Notes: generated by a model not told the origin, from the sequence alone. 64,000 nt of DNA from Granulicella sp. L46 (GCF_009765785.1 NZ_LMUT01000025.1:124001-188000), one strand, 5' to 3'. Shown: positions 7,399-15,960, counted from the stretch's first letter. Program-made: numbers and translations.

Positions 7399-9135
7399 CT
7401 ACCAACCGCCGTTAGAACCGGTAGGTGCCAGCGCAATCCCGCGGAACACCTCGCCCGCCTGCGCGCTGCGAACCGTCGTGAAGCGCCCCAGGCCATCGTG
7501 ACCCGCCGGCAGTGTCGTGTCGCTCACGCGATCGGTCACCTTCACCAGCTTGTTTGGATCAGCGCCCGTGTCGCCATTGCTGCTGATGGTGGACGTGATC
7601 GCGAAGATCGTTACCGTGCCATCATCGTTGTTCTGCCCGGTGATGTTGCGGCAACCACCCGTCGCCGGATTCAGCGCCGCCGGATACCGCTCCACGCTGT
7701 AAGGCACGCCGATGTTCAGCCCGTTCTGCAGGATGTACTGGCGCGTCCAGGTGCCACCCTTCAGCACCCACTTCTGCAAGCCGGCAGTTTGCTGCGACTG
7801 TGTATCCGCAACGTTGCCATTCACTGCCGGCGACACCAGCGTTCCATCACCCTCGTCGCAAACATACAGCGTCGTGGGATTGGCAAACCACAGCCCAAAC
7901 GGAAACGCCGTCGTGGTGCTCGCGGCCGTGTCGGGGAAGCCCGGCAGCACGGTGATCGGTACCGCCGCCAGCGCCGCAGCCGAACCCGTCGGTAGCGTTC
8001 CCGCTGTGCCCACCTGGTAGACCGTATTGATGCCGTTGCTGCCGCTGCCCTTGGTCATATACACCGTGTTGTTGAAGATCGTCAGGCCGCGGAAATTCGT
8101 ATCCTTACCCGGCTTGTCCGTGCCGATCTCCAGCCGTCCAACCATGTCTACGTTCGGCGGCAGCGCCGGCGACCCGCCTGGGAAGAGCAGTTCAACACCC
8201 GTATCGTTGACCAGGTTGACGCCATCCTGTGTCTTCGTCAAATCCGACTTGGAAAGGTTGCCGTTGTTGTCGTTGCCCACCATGTAGTAGAGACCGTTGC
8301 CACCCTTCATCGCCCCGCGTCCGTTGTCTCCGCTATACGCGTTGCCGTCGGTATAGGTGATGTGGCCGTCCTCGTTCACCTCGGCCACCGCACGGTAGTA
8401 CGCCGTCGGCATCGTCGGGTTGTTCGGATCAGACGAGAACACCGGGTTCGTCGGATCGCATACGCCCGGCGTGTTGCCATTCGACACATCCAGCAGGTTC
8501 GGCCGCGTCGGCGAAACGGTCGACCCGCCGCATCCCACGCCGCCCCGGTACGCCATGAACGTCAGCGACTTCCCATCCACCGACCGGTTCAACGCCAGCT
8601 CCGACTTCGAGCTAAAGCTAGTCACAATCTGATCATCCGGAATCGGCAGCGTCCCCACCACAAAGCCATCGGTGGTGAGGTCATCCAGAAACACCGGTGA
8701 TGTCACGCCGAACGTCGGATCAGAGTTCGCGTTGTTCCACACATTATGCGAATCAAACACATTCGGAAACTCGCCGTTGTCCGAAGCCACGCCGCACGGA
8801 ACGGCCACGCCCGTCGTCCCACCCGCCAGCAGCGGTACCTGCACCGTCAACCCGGTCGCGCCACCCTGGCACCCAAATGGCAGCGCCTCGCCAATCGTGA
8901 CCGTCGAAGCCTTCCCCACATACACCGTCCGGCTCAGCACCAGCGTTCCTGGAACGAACCGAAACTCACCGTGCCCAAACCCGAAACCAAACCCATCATG
9001 ATCGCCAAACCCTTGCCCCCGGCCGTCGCCATGCCCATTCCAATCCGAGTCATGCGCCTGAGCCACTACTGTTGCGGGCAAACCAATCACAACGGCTGCC
9101 GACAAAATCGGCGCCGCAATCCACTGCATCTTCAT
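7399..9135 (-). CDS. Secreted protein, probable beta-propeller, unknown function
   Basis: A 578-residue exported protein. The signal peptide (MKMQWIAAPILSAAVVIGLPATVVAQA) is followed by a His/Gly/Asp-rich linker (repeats of HGDGRGQGFGDHDGFGFGFG). The remainder has alternating motifs such as FRGLTIFNNTVYMTKG, FGLWFANPTTLYVCDEGDG and AGLQKWVLKGGTWTRQYIL, the pattern of blades in a beta-propeller of the esterase-like or TIGR03118 kind. Four Cys in GVGCGG/VPCGVA/GVCDP contexts could form disulphides. CGGAGG lies about nine bases before the ATG. The Gly/His/Asp linker could bind metal, but that is speculation. No partner gene is apparent. Confidence 0.75.
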   Translation of the reverse strand: MKMQWIAAPILSAAVVIGLPATVVAQAHDSDWNGHGDGRGQGFGDHDGFGFGFGHGEFRFVPGTLVLSRTVYVGKASTVTIGEALPFGCQGGATGLTVQVPLLAGGTTGVAVPCGVASDNGEFPNVFDSHNVWNNANSDPTFGVTSPVFLDDLTTDGFVVGTLPIPDDQIVTSFSSKSELALNRSVDGKSLTFMAYRGGVGCGGSTVSPTRPNLLDVSNGNTPGVCDPTNPVFSSDPNNPTMPTAYYRAVAEVNEDGHITYTDGNAYSGDNGRGAMKGGNGLYYMVGNDNNGNLSKSDLTKTQDGVNLVNDTGVELLFPGGSPALPPNVDMVGRLEIGTDKPGKDTNFRGLTIFNNTVYMTKGSGSNGINTVYQVGTAGTLPTGSAAALAAVPITVLPGFPDTAASTTTAFPFGLWFANPTTLYVCDEGDGTLVSPAVNGNVADTQSQQTAGLQKWVLKGGTWTRQYILQNGLNIGVPYSVERYPAALNPATGGCRNITGQNNDDGTVTIFAITSTISSNGDTGADPNKLVKVTDRVSDTTLPAGHDGLGRFTTVRSAQAGEVFRGIALAPTGSNGGW

Positions 9136-9428
9136 ACGGAGAACCTCCGAAGAGAAATCTATCCTCGCCCCCTACCGGCAGATGTAAACACTCCAAGAAA
9201 ATGAACTGAATAACCTGTCATCTTCGCTCACCCCCCGCAGCCGAATACCGTCCCACCCTGTCGATCCTCGCCCGCCGCGAAATCTCGCTGCCACGAGCTC
9301 TCACGCGGGTCTAGAATGTCCTCGTTGAAGACAGGCCTTCTGTCGCTGTCGGCAGCGCCCAATCCCCGCTGCTCCTGTCATCAGACAACGCACCTGCGCC
9401 TCGTCAACCCGTACCTAAGGAGATGAGG

Positions 9429-10703
9429 ATGAGAAGCTACGCCAACACTGACATTCGCAACATTGCGTTCACCGGTCATTCGCACAGCGGCAAAACTGCC
9501 CTAATCTCCGCCATGCTCAAGACCGCCCACATGCCCACCGACAATGGCAACGCCGTGACCGCCTACGACGAAGAAGAGATCGCCCGCGGCATCACCATGT
9601 CCAACGCCGTAGCCTTCGCCGAGTGGGCCGGCATCCGCATCAACCTCATCGACACGCCCGGCTTCCACATGTTCGTCCACGAAGCCCGCGCCGCGATGCT
9701 CCCCGCCGAAGCCGCCGTCCTCCTCATCAACGCCCAATCCGGCATCGAGAGCGTCACCACCACCGTCTGGAACTTCGCCGCCGACCTCAACATCCCCCGC
9801 ATCCTGGTAATCAACCACTCCGACCGGCCGTATTCCAGCCCACAGGCCACTGGCAACTCGGACAGAGTCGCATTGGTCGAAACCCTCCAGGAGCGCTTCG
9901 GCCGCCACGTCATCCCCGTCCAGCTACCCATCATCGACAACCAAGGCTTCCACGGCGTCATCGACCTAGTCACCATGGAAGCCTTTCTTTATTCCCCCAC
10001 CAGCGAAGGCAGCGGCACCCGCGGCCCCATCCCCGCCGACCTCGAAGCCGAAGCCCGCGCCGCCCACGAAGCCCTCGTCGAACTTGTCGCCGAAGGCAAA
10101 GACGATCTCCTCGAAGAATTCTTCGCCCTCGGCACCATCCCCGAGGAGCACCTCATACAGGCCATCCACGACGCCATCCGCGAAGACCGCATCTTCCCCA
10201 TCCTCTACACCAGCGCCCTCGGCAACATCGCCACCGACCACCTCCTCGACTTCCTCAAGCTCTACGTCCCCTCCCCCAGCGAACGCCCGCCCATCCCAGC
10301 CCACACCCTCCAGCCCATCAAGTCCAACGGCAATGGTAACGGGGCCTCTGCTCCCACATCCGAAGCCGACACCATCCTCTGCCCCCTATCCGACACCGAG
10401 CCCGCGACCCTCTACGTCTACAAAACCCTCATCGACCCCTTCGCCGGCCGCATCTCCTTCTTCAAAGTCATCAGCGGCTGCATCCGCAACGAAGCCTCAC
10501 TCGAAAACTACACCCGCTCCGAGACCGAGCGCCTCACCCACATCGGCGTCATGCAAGGCCGCAAGCTAGTCGAAGTCCCCGAGCTCCATGCCGGCGACCT
10601 CGGCGTAGTAGCCAAGCTCCGCGTCACGCAACCGGCGACACCCTCGGCGTCAAAGGCCACGGCCTCCGCATCGACCCCCTCCCCGCGCCCGAACCCGCGA
10701 TGA
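9429..10703 (+). CDS. Elongation factor G-like GTPase, N-terminal part of frameshifted gene
   Basis: The first ~425 codons of an EF-G paralogue, a translational GTPase-like protein of domains I and II. Motifs: GHSHSGKTAL (P-loop, canonical GHxDxGKT), EEIARGITMSNAV (switch I), DTPGF (G3), NHSD (G4, canonical NKxD) and SAL (G5). Domain II begins near TLYVYKTLIDPFAGRISFFKVISG. The reading frame leaves EF-G homology after KLRVTQ at about base 10630 and stops at 10703, while the -1 frame carries the correct continuation. The ATG at 9429 is preferred over 9423 because AAGGAG ends at 9422, directly against the earlier ATG. The altered G4 suggests a specialised EF-G-like protein and not the housekeeping factor. 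Confidence 0.85.
   Translation: MRSYANTDIRNIAFTGHSHSGKTALISAMLKTAHMPTDNGNAVTAYDEEEIARGITMSNAVAFAEWAGIRINLIDTPGFHMFVHEARAAMLPAEAAVLLINAQSGIESVTTTVWNFAADLNIPRILVINHSDRPYSSPQATGNSDRVALVETLQERFGRHVIPVQLPIIDNQGFHGVIDLVTMEAFLYSPTSEGSGTRGPIPADLEAEARAAHEALVELVAEGKDDLLEEFFALGTIPEEHLIQAIHDAIREDRIFPILYTSALGNIATDHLLDFLKLYVPSPSERPPIPAHTLQPIKSNGNGNGASAPTSEADTILCPLSDTEPATLYVYKTLIDPFAGRISFFKVISGCIRNEASLENYTRSETERLTHIGVMQGRKLVEVPELHAGDLGVVAKLRVTQPATPSASKATASASTPSPRPNPR
10629..10634 (+). other. Frameshift point in the EF-G-like gene
   Basis: Upstream frame reads K-L-R-V-T-Q up to 10631. The frame one base back gives T-G-D-T-L-G-V-K-G-H-G-L-R from 10631, the standard EF-G sequence that should follow. One extra base between 10630 and 10631 (CAA or CAG for Gln) would restore a single 717-residue protein. 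No slippery heptamer is present. Confidence 0.8.
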
Positions 10704-11578
10704 CCTACGCCATCGAGCCCAAGTCCCGCGCCGACGAAGACAAGCTAGCCCCAGCCCTCCACAAGCTCATGGAAGAAGACCTCCAGCTCCGTTTCTACCG
10801 CGATCCCCAGACCAACGACTTCCTCCTCGCCGGCGCCGGCCAGCTGCACATCGAAGCGGTCGTCTCCAAACTCCGCCGCCGCTATCACACCGAAGTCACG
10901 CTCAAATCCCCCGAGGTCCCCTACCGCGAAACCATCCGCACCACCGCCACCGGCCACGGCCGTCACAAGAAGCAGAGCGGAGGCCACGGCCAGTTCGGCG
11001 ACTGCAAGATCCGCATCGAGCCCCTCCCCCGCGGCACCGGCTTCCAGTTTGTAAACGACATCTTCGGCGGCGCCATCCCCCGCAACTTCGTCCCCGCCAT
11101 CGAAAAAGGCATCCTCGAAACCGCCGTCCGCGGCCACCTGGCCGGCTATCCCTTCGTCGACTTCCGGGCAACAGTATTCGATGGCAGCTTCCACGACGTA
11201 GACTCCAGCGAAATGGCCTTCAAAATCGCCGGCCGCCTCGCCTTCCGCGCCTGCATGGAAAACGCGAAGCCCTCCCTCCTCGAACCCATCATGCGCGTAG
11301 AAATCGATATTCCCGACGACACCGCCGGCGCAGTAGTAGGCGACCTCAACAGCCGTCGCGGCCGCGTGCAAGGCATGGACACCCGAGGCCGCCGCGCCAT
11401 CGTCAGCGCACAAGTCCCGCTAGCCGAGATGCTCGCCTACAGCACAACCCTCACCGCCCTCACCCACGGCCAAGGCAGCCACCGCATGGAGATGGACCAC
11501 TACGACTTCGTCCCCACCGCCATAGCCGACAAAATAACCTCAACCTCCAAGCGCCCCACCGAAGACCCCGAAGACTAA
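10700..11578 (+). CDS. Elongation factor G-like protein, C-terminal part of frameshifted gene
   Basis: A 292-residue open frame covering EF-G domains III, IV and V: AIEPKSRADEDKLAPALHKLMEEDLQLRF (III), GHGRHKKQSGGHGQFGDCKIRIEPL and FVNDIFGGAIPRNFVPAIEKGI (IV), and EPIMRVEIDIPDDTAGAVVGDLNSRRGRVQGMDTRG (V). The frame is open upstream of this ATG to about 10631 and encodes EF-G sequence there too, so the ATGA overlap with the first frame is probably accidental and not a true gene boundary. If the frameshift is real, this part might be made by coupling, but a domain III-V fragment alone would have no GTPase. Confidence 0.8.
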   Translation: MTYAIEPKSRADEDKLAPALHKLMEEDLQLRFYRDPQTNDFLLAGAGQLHIEAVVSKLRRRYHTEVTLKSPEVPYRETIRTTATGHGRHKKQSGGHGQFGDCKIRIEPLPRGTGFQFVNDIFGGAIPRNFVPAIEKGILETAVRGHLAGYPFVDFRATVFDGSFHDVDSSEMAFKIAGRLAFRACMENAKPSLLEPIMRVEIDIPDDTAGAVVGDLNSRRGRVQGMDTRGRRAIVSAQVPLAEMLAYSTTLTALTHGQGSHRMEMDHYDFVPTAIADKITSTSKRPTEDPED

Positions 11579-11593
11579 ACCCTCACCCAAACA

Positions 11594-11625
11594 GTAAGGC
11601 CGCCCCATCAGGAGGACGGCCTTAC
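11594..11625. terminator. Bidirectional terminator-like hairpin
   Basis: GTAAGGCCG (11594-11602) pairs with CGGCCTTAC (11617-11625) across a 14-base loop, between the convergent EF-G-like and ferritin-like genes. Confidence 0.65.
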
Positions 11626-11647
11626 CGTGTGCGATGCCCGCGCGTCT

Positions 11648-12721
11648 TTATTTGAAGCCATTCGGGCCCGCATTCATGCCTGCAGGGAAGAAGACTCCCT
11701 TGGCAGGGCTGACGACCGCCGTACCGCTGACCGCTCCGCCACCCGTAACGATGTTCAGCACTTGTGTAGTGTTGCGCGCAAACGCAACCACGTTCGTCGG
11801 ATTCGCATCCACAATCCGCGCCGCCGTCGCCGCCCCGCCGGTGCCAAGACCCTTCGGCGTTGTGAACGTCGCAATGCCATAGTCATCCGGGTTCGCGTCA
11901 TACGACGTTGTCCCGGCAGGCACGCCCAGCAACCCCGCCTGCGACAGCGCATTGCGCAGATTCGAGATCGACGTTGTATAGCCAACCAACCCGGCAGCTC
12001 CCGTCGGATCAAGGTAGTTGAGCGTCGTGCGGATCAGCCCCGCGTGATAAGCCTCAACTCCGAGAATTCCCGCAGCCGCCAATAGATTCGACGCCATCGT
12101 AAGCAGCGACGCCGCACCGTGATACGCCGTCACGCCCACATCCTCGAACACATACGCGCCCACCAGGAACGTGACGTCGCTTGCATACGGGCTGAAGCTC
12201 GACGGAATATTTCCCGCAGGCGTCACCATGTTCGCTGCTGCCGCGAGCGTCTGGAACGAAGTACCCAGGTTGATCGCAGGCTGCGCGACCGCCGAGCTGC
12301 CCAGCGCGCTCTGCAGAAACAGAACGTGCTTGCCCTCTTCAATCGCCGTCTCCGTCGCATACGATCCAACCGTCACCGTCGTAAACGGAACCATACTGCC
12401 GCCCGATACCGTGCCTGCCGTACCCACCGAGCCAGTGATCGGAATCCCGGCCGTAGGTCCGCCCGCAGCAATCGACGCAGCATTTGCCTTATCGATCGTT
12501 GTCCCAAACGCCGCAAGATAATAAAAGTTCGCCTCGAGGTACTCGAGATTGAGCGCGAAGTTGAGAATATCGCTGTCGCTATAGCTAGCCGTCGCCGCCT
12601 TAGCCTCCGGCGCCGCCGCTGCCATCACCAGCCCGGCCAGCGACGCCGCGCCAAACGTCATCATCTTGCGCCGGCTCGTCGTAATAATTTCATCCAGAAG
12701 TTGTGTCTCTTGATTTGCCAT
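11648..12721 (-). CDS. Exported ferritin-like (Ferritin_2) protein, copy A
   Basis: A 357-residue protein with an N-terminal SRRKMMTFGAASLAGLVMAAAAPEAKA segment, a Tat-like signal without a perfect twin-Arg hydrophobic motif. The ferritin-like four-helix region has the expected acidic/His ligands: LNLEYLEANFYYL (helix 1), EEGKHVLFLQ (helix 2), EDVGVTAYHG (helix 3) and EAYHAGLIR (helix 4), consistent with a carboxylate-bridged di-metal site. The ~80-residue C-terminal tail ends with a conserved FARNTTQVLNIV/GVFFPAG segment also found in copy B. The start at 12721 is set by GGGAG six bases upstream. It is probably periplasmic; function (metal storage, oxidase or desiccation response) is not established for this family. 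Confidence 0.85.
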   Translation of the reverse strand: MANQETQLLDEIITTSRRKMMTFGAASLAGLVMAAAAPEAKAATASYSDSDILNFALNLEYLEANFYYLAAFGTTIDKANAASIAAGGPTAGIPITGSVGTAGTVSGGSMVPFTTVTVGSYATETAIEEGKHVLFLQSALGSSAVAQPAINLGTSFQTLAAAANMVTPAGNIPSSFSPYASDVTFLVGAYVFEDVGVTAYHGAASLLTMASNLLAAAGILGVEAYHAGLIRTTLNYLDPTGAAGLVGYTTSISNLRNALSQAGLLGVPAGTTSYDANPDDYGIATFTTPKGLGTGGAATAARIVDANPTNVVAFARNTTQVLNIVTGGGAVSGTAVVSPAKGVFFPAGMNAGPNGFK

Positions 12722-12800
12722 GAATTTCTCCCGTCCTTTGGGTACTGCTGCATACTGCGTGCCGATTAGGCAGTTAGGCTGTCCTGACAGTGGTCGTGGC

Positions 12801-13820
12801 TTATGCCGTTGTGGTGGCAAAGATGCTGTTCGTCCCGTTGGGGAAGAAGCCGCCCTTCGCCACACCAACCGTAGGCGAGCCGTACACGATGTGGTGCACT
12901 TGGTTCACCGTGCGCGAAAATCCCACAGCATGCGTAGGATCAGCAGCAACAATCGCACTCGGCGTCGAGGTGCTCGTCGGCAGGACCAGCAGTGTCTCGA
13001 CCGATCCTTCCGTGGAAGGAGCCGCGCTATTGCCAACCGTAAGCGTCGCGCGAAGGGCTTCCACCTTGTTCGCAGCCGCAAGATACGGGTATGCGGAAGC
13101 AGATCCCGCCGCAATTGCGCGACCCGTTAGCGATGTACGCACATAGCCAGCGTGATAAGCCTCTACCGCCAGAATGCCGGCCGCTGCAGTCAGCAAGCCA
13201 GCTGTAACGCCAGCCGGAGTGATCAGCGGAGCAGCGCCCGCGTAAGCCGTCACGCCCACGTCCTCGAAGATGAACGCGCCCACTAGGAAATAATCAAAAC
13301 TGGAAAAGGGGTTGAACGACCCATCCCCTGTTGCAGCCGTGGTGATCGTCGCAGCGACCGCCAGCGGCCCAAAGAATGACAGGTCAATGTCCGGCATCGG
13401 CACCGCCGCCGATCCCAGTGCGCTGCGCAGAAACTGCACATGCGTCTGTTCCTCGAACGCGATCTCGTTCAGAATGTCCTGCTGGGCCGACGTAAGTCCC
13501 GGAACCTGCGCCGCCTCGCCAACCGTTACTGTTCCTTCCGTATACTTCCCCGTATAGCTGGAGGGCGCCATGGTATCCGCGGTCGCCAGTCCAGAGCCCG
13601 TGGCCGCGTACAAATAAAATTGCGCCTCAAGATATTCCAGGTTCAGCGCAAAGTTCAAAACGTCTGCATCGGTATAGGTGTTGCCACCACCGCCGCCGCC
13701 GCCGGTCATGCTGCCATTATTGCTGCATCCTGCCACCGCTGTGGCTGCCACAGCACCAGCGCCTGCCAAAAACGTTCGCCGCGAAAGGGCTTTTTCTACT
13801 AGAGAATCGAGTGTCTTCAT
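12801..13820 (-). CDS. Exported ferritin-like (Ferritin_2) lipoprotein, copy B
   Basis: A 339-residue paralogue of the downstream gene, 79 bases apart and likely in one operon. The N-terminus SRRTFLAGAGAVAATAVAGC has a twin-Arg motif and a lipobox (VAGC), so a Tat-exported lipoprotein is predicted, followed by a flexible Gly7 linker. The four-helix ligands are LNLEYLEAQFYLY, EEQTHVQFLRSALG, EDVGVTAYAG and EAYHAGYVR. The end (FSRTVNQVHHIVYGSPTVGVAKGGFFPNG) parallels copy A. The difference in anchoring (lipoprotein here, no lipobox in copy A) suggests two forms at or near the membrane. Metal content cannot be told from sequence. Confidence 0.87.
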   Translation of the reverse strand: MKTLDSLVEKALSRRTFLAGAGAVAATAVAGCSNNGSMTGGGGGGGNTYTDADVLNFALNLEYLEAQFYLYAATGSGLATADTMAPSSYTGKYTEGTVTVGEAAQVPGLTSAQQDILNEIAFEEQTHVQFLRSALGSAAVPMPDIDLSFFGPLAVAATITTAATGDGSFNPFSSFDYFLVGAFIFEDVGVTAYAGAAPLITPAGVTAGLLTAAAGILAVEAYHAGYVRTSLTGRAIAAGSASAYPYLAAANKVEALRATLTVGNSAAPSTEGSVETLLVLPTSTSTPSAIVAADPTHAVGFSRTVNQVHHIVYGSPTVGVAKGGFFPNGTNSIFATTTA

Positions 13821-14336
13821 AATGCGTCTCCTGATTTTTTCGATGGACGTGCCCGCTAGGTGTGCGGCCGACGTCTTGGCGATGTCGCGCAGAATAGCGT
13901 TTGCCTGGCAGAGAACTCTCTGCGAGGCATTCTGGTGCGGCCAGATTTTGGTTGAGCGTTCGTAGACGTTGCGCGCAGCTCTAACGCTGCGTGTCGTGCC
14001 AGTTCGGTTGGCTGATCCAGATCAATTCATCAGCCGTAGTGTTGGCTCATCGGTTCACTGACATAGGAATTACGGTCTTCCCAAAGAGTTGGATTGGAAG
14101 ACTCACAATAAAAATCAATCGACAGGATTGTGTGTCCCGTCAAAACTTCCGCGGCAAATGAGTGTCACAACGGAATTCGTGTGAAAGTGTCCGCGAGCCG
14201 ACCGCCAGTAGAAAGCGACCGTTCGCGTGAACTCGTATCAAGAAATCATCGCAATGCCTCGCGTTGCGCATACACGCGAGTCGAATCTTCGCGAGTCGCG
14301 TGATGATGGCCGTTCCTCACCAAGTAAACTAGACCT
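13821..14336. other. 516-bp gene-free region upstream of the ferritin-like operon
   Basis: No convincing coding frame. It holds a hairpin GTCTTCC (14075-14081) / GGAAGAC (14096-14102), a short palindrome CAGAGAACTCTCTG near 13911, and a near-repeat of CGCGAGTCG around 14274-14300. It is AT-richer than its surroundings near 14090-14130. It probably holds the promoters of the divergent ferritin-like operon and HAD gene. No clear DnaA box was found by eye. Confidence 0.5.
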
Positions 14337-14948
14337 ATGACTCTCACGCTCCCCGAAGGCGACTTCAAGGCCTACCTCTTCGACTGCGACGGCACCATCG
14401 CCGACTCCATGCCCATCCACTTCATCGCCTGGACCCAGGCCCTCCACGAATACGGCTGCACCTCATTCACCGAGGAGCTCTTCTACGCCTGGGGTGGCCG
14501 CCCCGTCGACGTCGTCGTCACCGAGCTCAACCGCCGCGACGGCCTCTCCATTCCCATCGAGGAATTCGCCCACCGCAAAGAGAGCCTCTACTACGGCCTC
14601 ATCGATCAGCTCCGCCCTGTGCCCGAAGTCCTCGAACAGATCCGCCTCCAGCACGGCAACATCCCCTTCGCCGTAGTCTCCGGCAGCACCCGCGAGTCTG
14701 TCGTCCGCTCGCTGGAAACTTTGGGTATCCTTCAACTCTTCGACACCCTGGTCTGCGCCGGCGACTACGCCCACCCCAAGCCCGCCCCCGACCCCTTTCT
14801 CCTGGCCGCCCAGCGTCTTGGCGTAGATCCGAAAAATTGCCTCGTCTTCGAGGACGCCGACATTGGCATTCAGGCCGCCACTGCCGCCGGCATGGCCTCC
14901 ATCCGGATCGCTCAGCCCCACGAACGCGCTGCCGCCGCGGCGGTGTAA
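14337..14948 (+). CDS. HAD family phosphatase, beta-phosphoglucomutase-like
   Basis: A 203-residue HAD subfamily IA hydrolase. Motif I is DCDGTIADS near residue 17 (both catalytic Asps present), the cap domain follows (~25-90), motif II is VVSGSTRESV, motif III is the Lys in HPKPAPDPF, and motif IV is VFEDADIGIQAA. This is the pattern of YqaB/YfbT and beta-phosphoglucomutase-like enzymes acting on small sugar phosphates. No ribosome binding site is visible near the ATG, and TAAACT lies only eight bases upstream, so a very short leader is possible. Its stop codon lies inside the first of three 16-bp palindromes. Confidence 0.9.
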   Translation: MTLTLPEGDFKAYLFDCDGTIADSMPIHFIAWTQALHEYGCTSFTEELFYAWGGRPVDVVVTELNRRDGLSIPIEEFAHRKESLYYGLIDQLRPVPEVLEQIRLQHGNIPFAVVSGSTRESVVRSLETLGILQLFDTLVCAGDYAHPKPAPDPFLLAAQRLGVDPKNCLVFEDADIGIQAATAAGMASIRIAQPHERAAAAAV

Positions 14949-15024
14949 AGCAAGCTTTACTTTCCGTCGGAGGCTAGTAAAGCTTGCTTTACATCGAGTC
15001 GCTTTTAAGTAAAGCAAGCTTTAC
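14945..15024. repeat. Three 16-bp palindromes spaced exactly 32 bp
   Basis: GTAAAGCAAGCTTTAC at 14945-14960, its reverse complement GTAAAGCTTGCTTTAC at 14977-14992, and GTAAAGCAAGCTTTAC again at 15009-15024. Each has 7-bp arms and a two-base centre (AA, TT, AA). The two 16-base spacers are unrelated. The first copy includes the HAD stop codon; the set lies 164 bases before rpmI. Confidence 0.9.
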
Positions 15025-15187
15025 ATTTCAGCGCGAAAACCCGCGTGACGCCCACCCGAAGTCGCGCTGAATACCCCTCTGCGTAGCTCGAAACGGGGCT
15101 AAGTCATACACAAAGTGCGCGGATTTTGCCCAAAACATGCTATTCTGAATGACGTTGTTCAATAGTACGTTTCCTTCAGGAATCACC

Positions 15188-15385
15188 ATGCCAAAGCTAA
15201 AAACCCACTCGGGCGCAGCCAAGCGCTTCAAGAAGACCGCTTCCGGTAAGTTCAAGCGCGGTCAGACGAAGATGCGCCACATCCTCACTTCGAAGACCAA
15301 CCAGACCAAGTCCAAACTTGGCCGTATCGTGTTGGTTTCAAAGCAGGATACCCCGAAGGTCGCACGCATGTTGCCCTACGCGTAG
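15188..15385 (+). CDS. rpmI: 50S ribosomal protein L35
   Basis: A 65-residue basic protein, MPKLKTHSGAAKRFKKTASGKFKR at the N-terminus and KLGRIVLVSKQDTPKVARMLPYA at the end, the full L35 family length. It binds 23S rRNA in the large subunit. The ATG at 15188 follows CAGGAATCACC; a longer frame back to 15149 is not conserved. rplT follows after 172 bases. The usual upstream infC is absent, replaced by an unrelated HAD gene and the 32-bp-spaced palindromes. Confidence 0.97.
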   Translation: MPKLKTHSGAAKRFKKTASGKFKRGQTKMRHILTSKTNQTKSKLGRIVLVSKQDTPKVARMLPYA

Positions 15386-15557
15386 AGCGTAGCCAACAAG
15401 CAAGTTTTTCGAATCAAGCCGCTGAAAAGCAACGGGCCGCAAAGCGTATAGGCCCCTGGATTTACGCAGTAAATCCACCGAGATTCGAAGCAGTAAGCGA
15501 GTGAAGAGGCACCCTTACCTCCAGCCGCTAAACGATTCACGCAAAAGGAGTTAGACC
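15386..15557 (+). other. rpmI-rplT intergenic leader
   Basis: 172 bases without a coding frame, with several purine-rich and complementary stretches (GGATTTACGCAGTAAATCC at 15458-15476 is a hairpin with 8-bp arms). It may be an L20-binding autoregulatory leader, as known for rpmI-rplT in other phyla, but I cannot match a described class. Confidence 0.35.
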
Positions 15558-15941
15558 ATGCCCCGTGTCAAACGGAGTACAAAACGCAACGACCGCCGCA
15601 AGAAGATCCTCAAGCGCGCCAGCGGTTATTTCCTAACTAAATCAAAGCTTTACCAGGCAGCCCAGGAAGCCGTCGAGCGCGGACTCAAGTTCGCCTACAT
15701 CGGCCGCAAGCAGAAGAAGCGCCAGTTCCGTTCGCTCTGGATCGTGCGCATCAATGCCGCCTGTAAGCTCAATGGAATGAGCTACTCCACGTTCATCAAC
15801 GGCCTCAAGAAGGCGGGCATCGGCCTCGATCGCAAGATCCTTTCCGACATCGCCGCCAACGACGCCGCCGGTTTTGCCGCTCTCGCCGTATCGGCCAAGA
15901 GCGCGCTGGAAGCCGCAAAGAAGGCTCGCGCTACCGCGTAA
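15558..15941 (+). CDS. rplT: 50S ribosomal protein L20
   Basis: A 127-residue protein, slightly longer than typical (~118) because of an Ala/Lys-rich tail. The N-terminus [25 protein letters not shown] and the core [28 protein letters not shown]...[27 protein letters not shown] are diagnostic. L20 nucleates large-subunit assembly and in several bacteria represses its own operon. AAAAGGAG lies nine bases upstream of the ATG. A strong terminator follows at 15961, so pheST is not part of this operon. Confidence 0.97.
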   Translation: MPRVKRSTKRNDRRKKILKRASGYFLTKSKLYQAAQEAVERGLKFAYIGRKQKKRQFRSLWIVRINAACKLNGMSYSTFINGLKKAGIGLDRKILSDIAANDAAGFAALAVSAKSALEAAKKARATA

Positions 15942-15960
15942 GCCAATTCACCACAAATCA

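Noticed and set aside
10600-10710. Programmed -1 frameshifting in the EF-G-like gene
   Set aside because: The site lacks an X XXY YYZ slippery heptamer, and EF-G genes are not known to need it; an indel fits better.
13821-14336. oriC with DnaA boxes
   Set aside because: No TTATNCACA cluster seen by eye in this gap or the next ones, so I do not claim an origin sequence.
14945-15024. CRISPR-like array
   Set aside because: Only three units, repeats are short palindromes in alternating orientation with 16-base spacers, and no cas genes are present.
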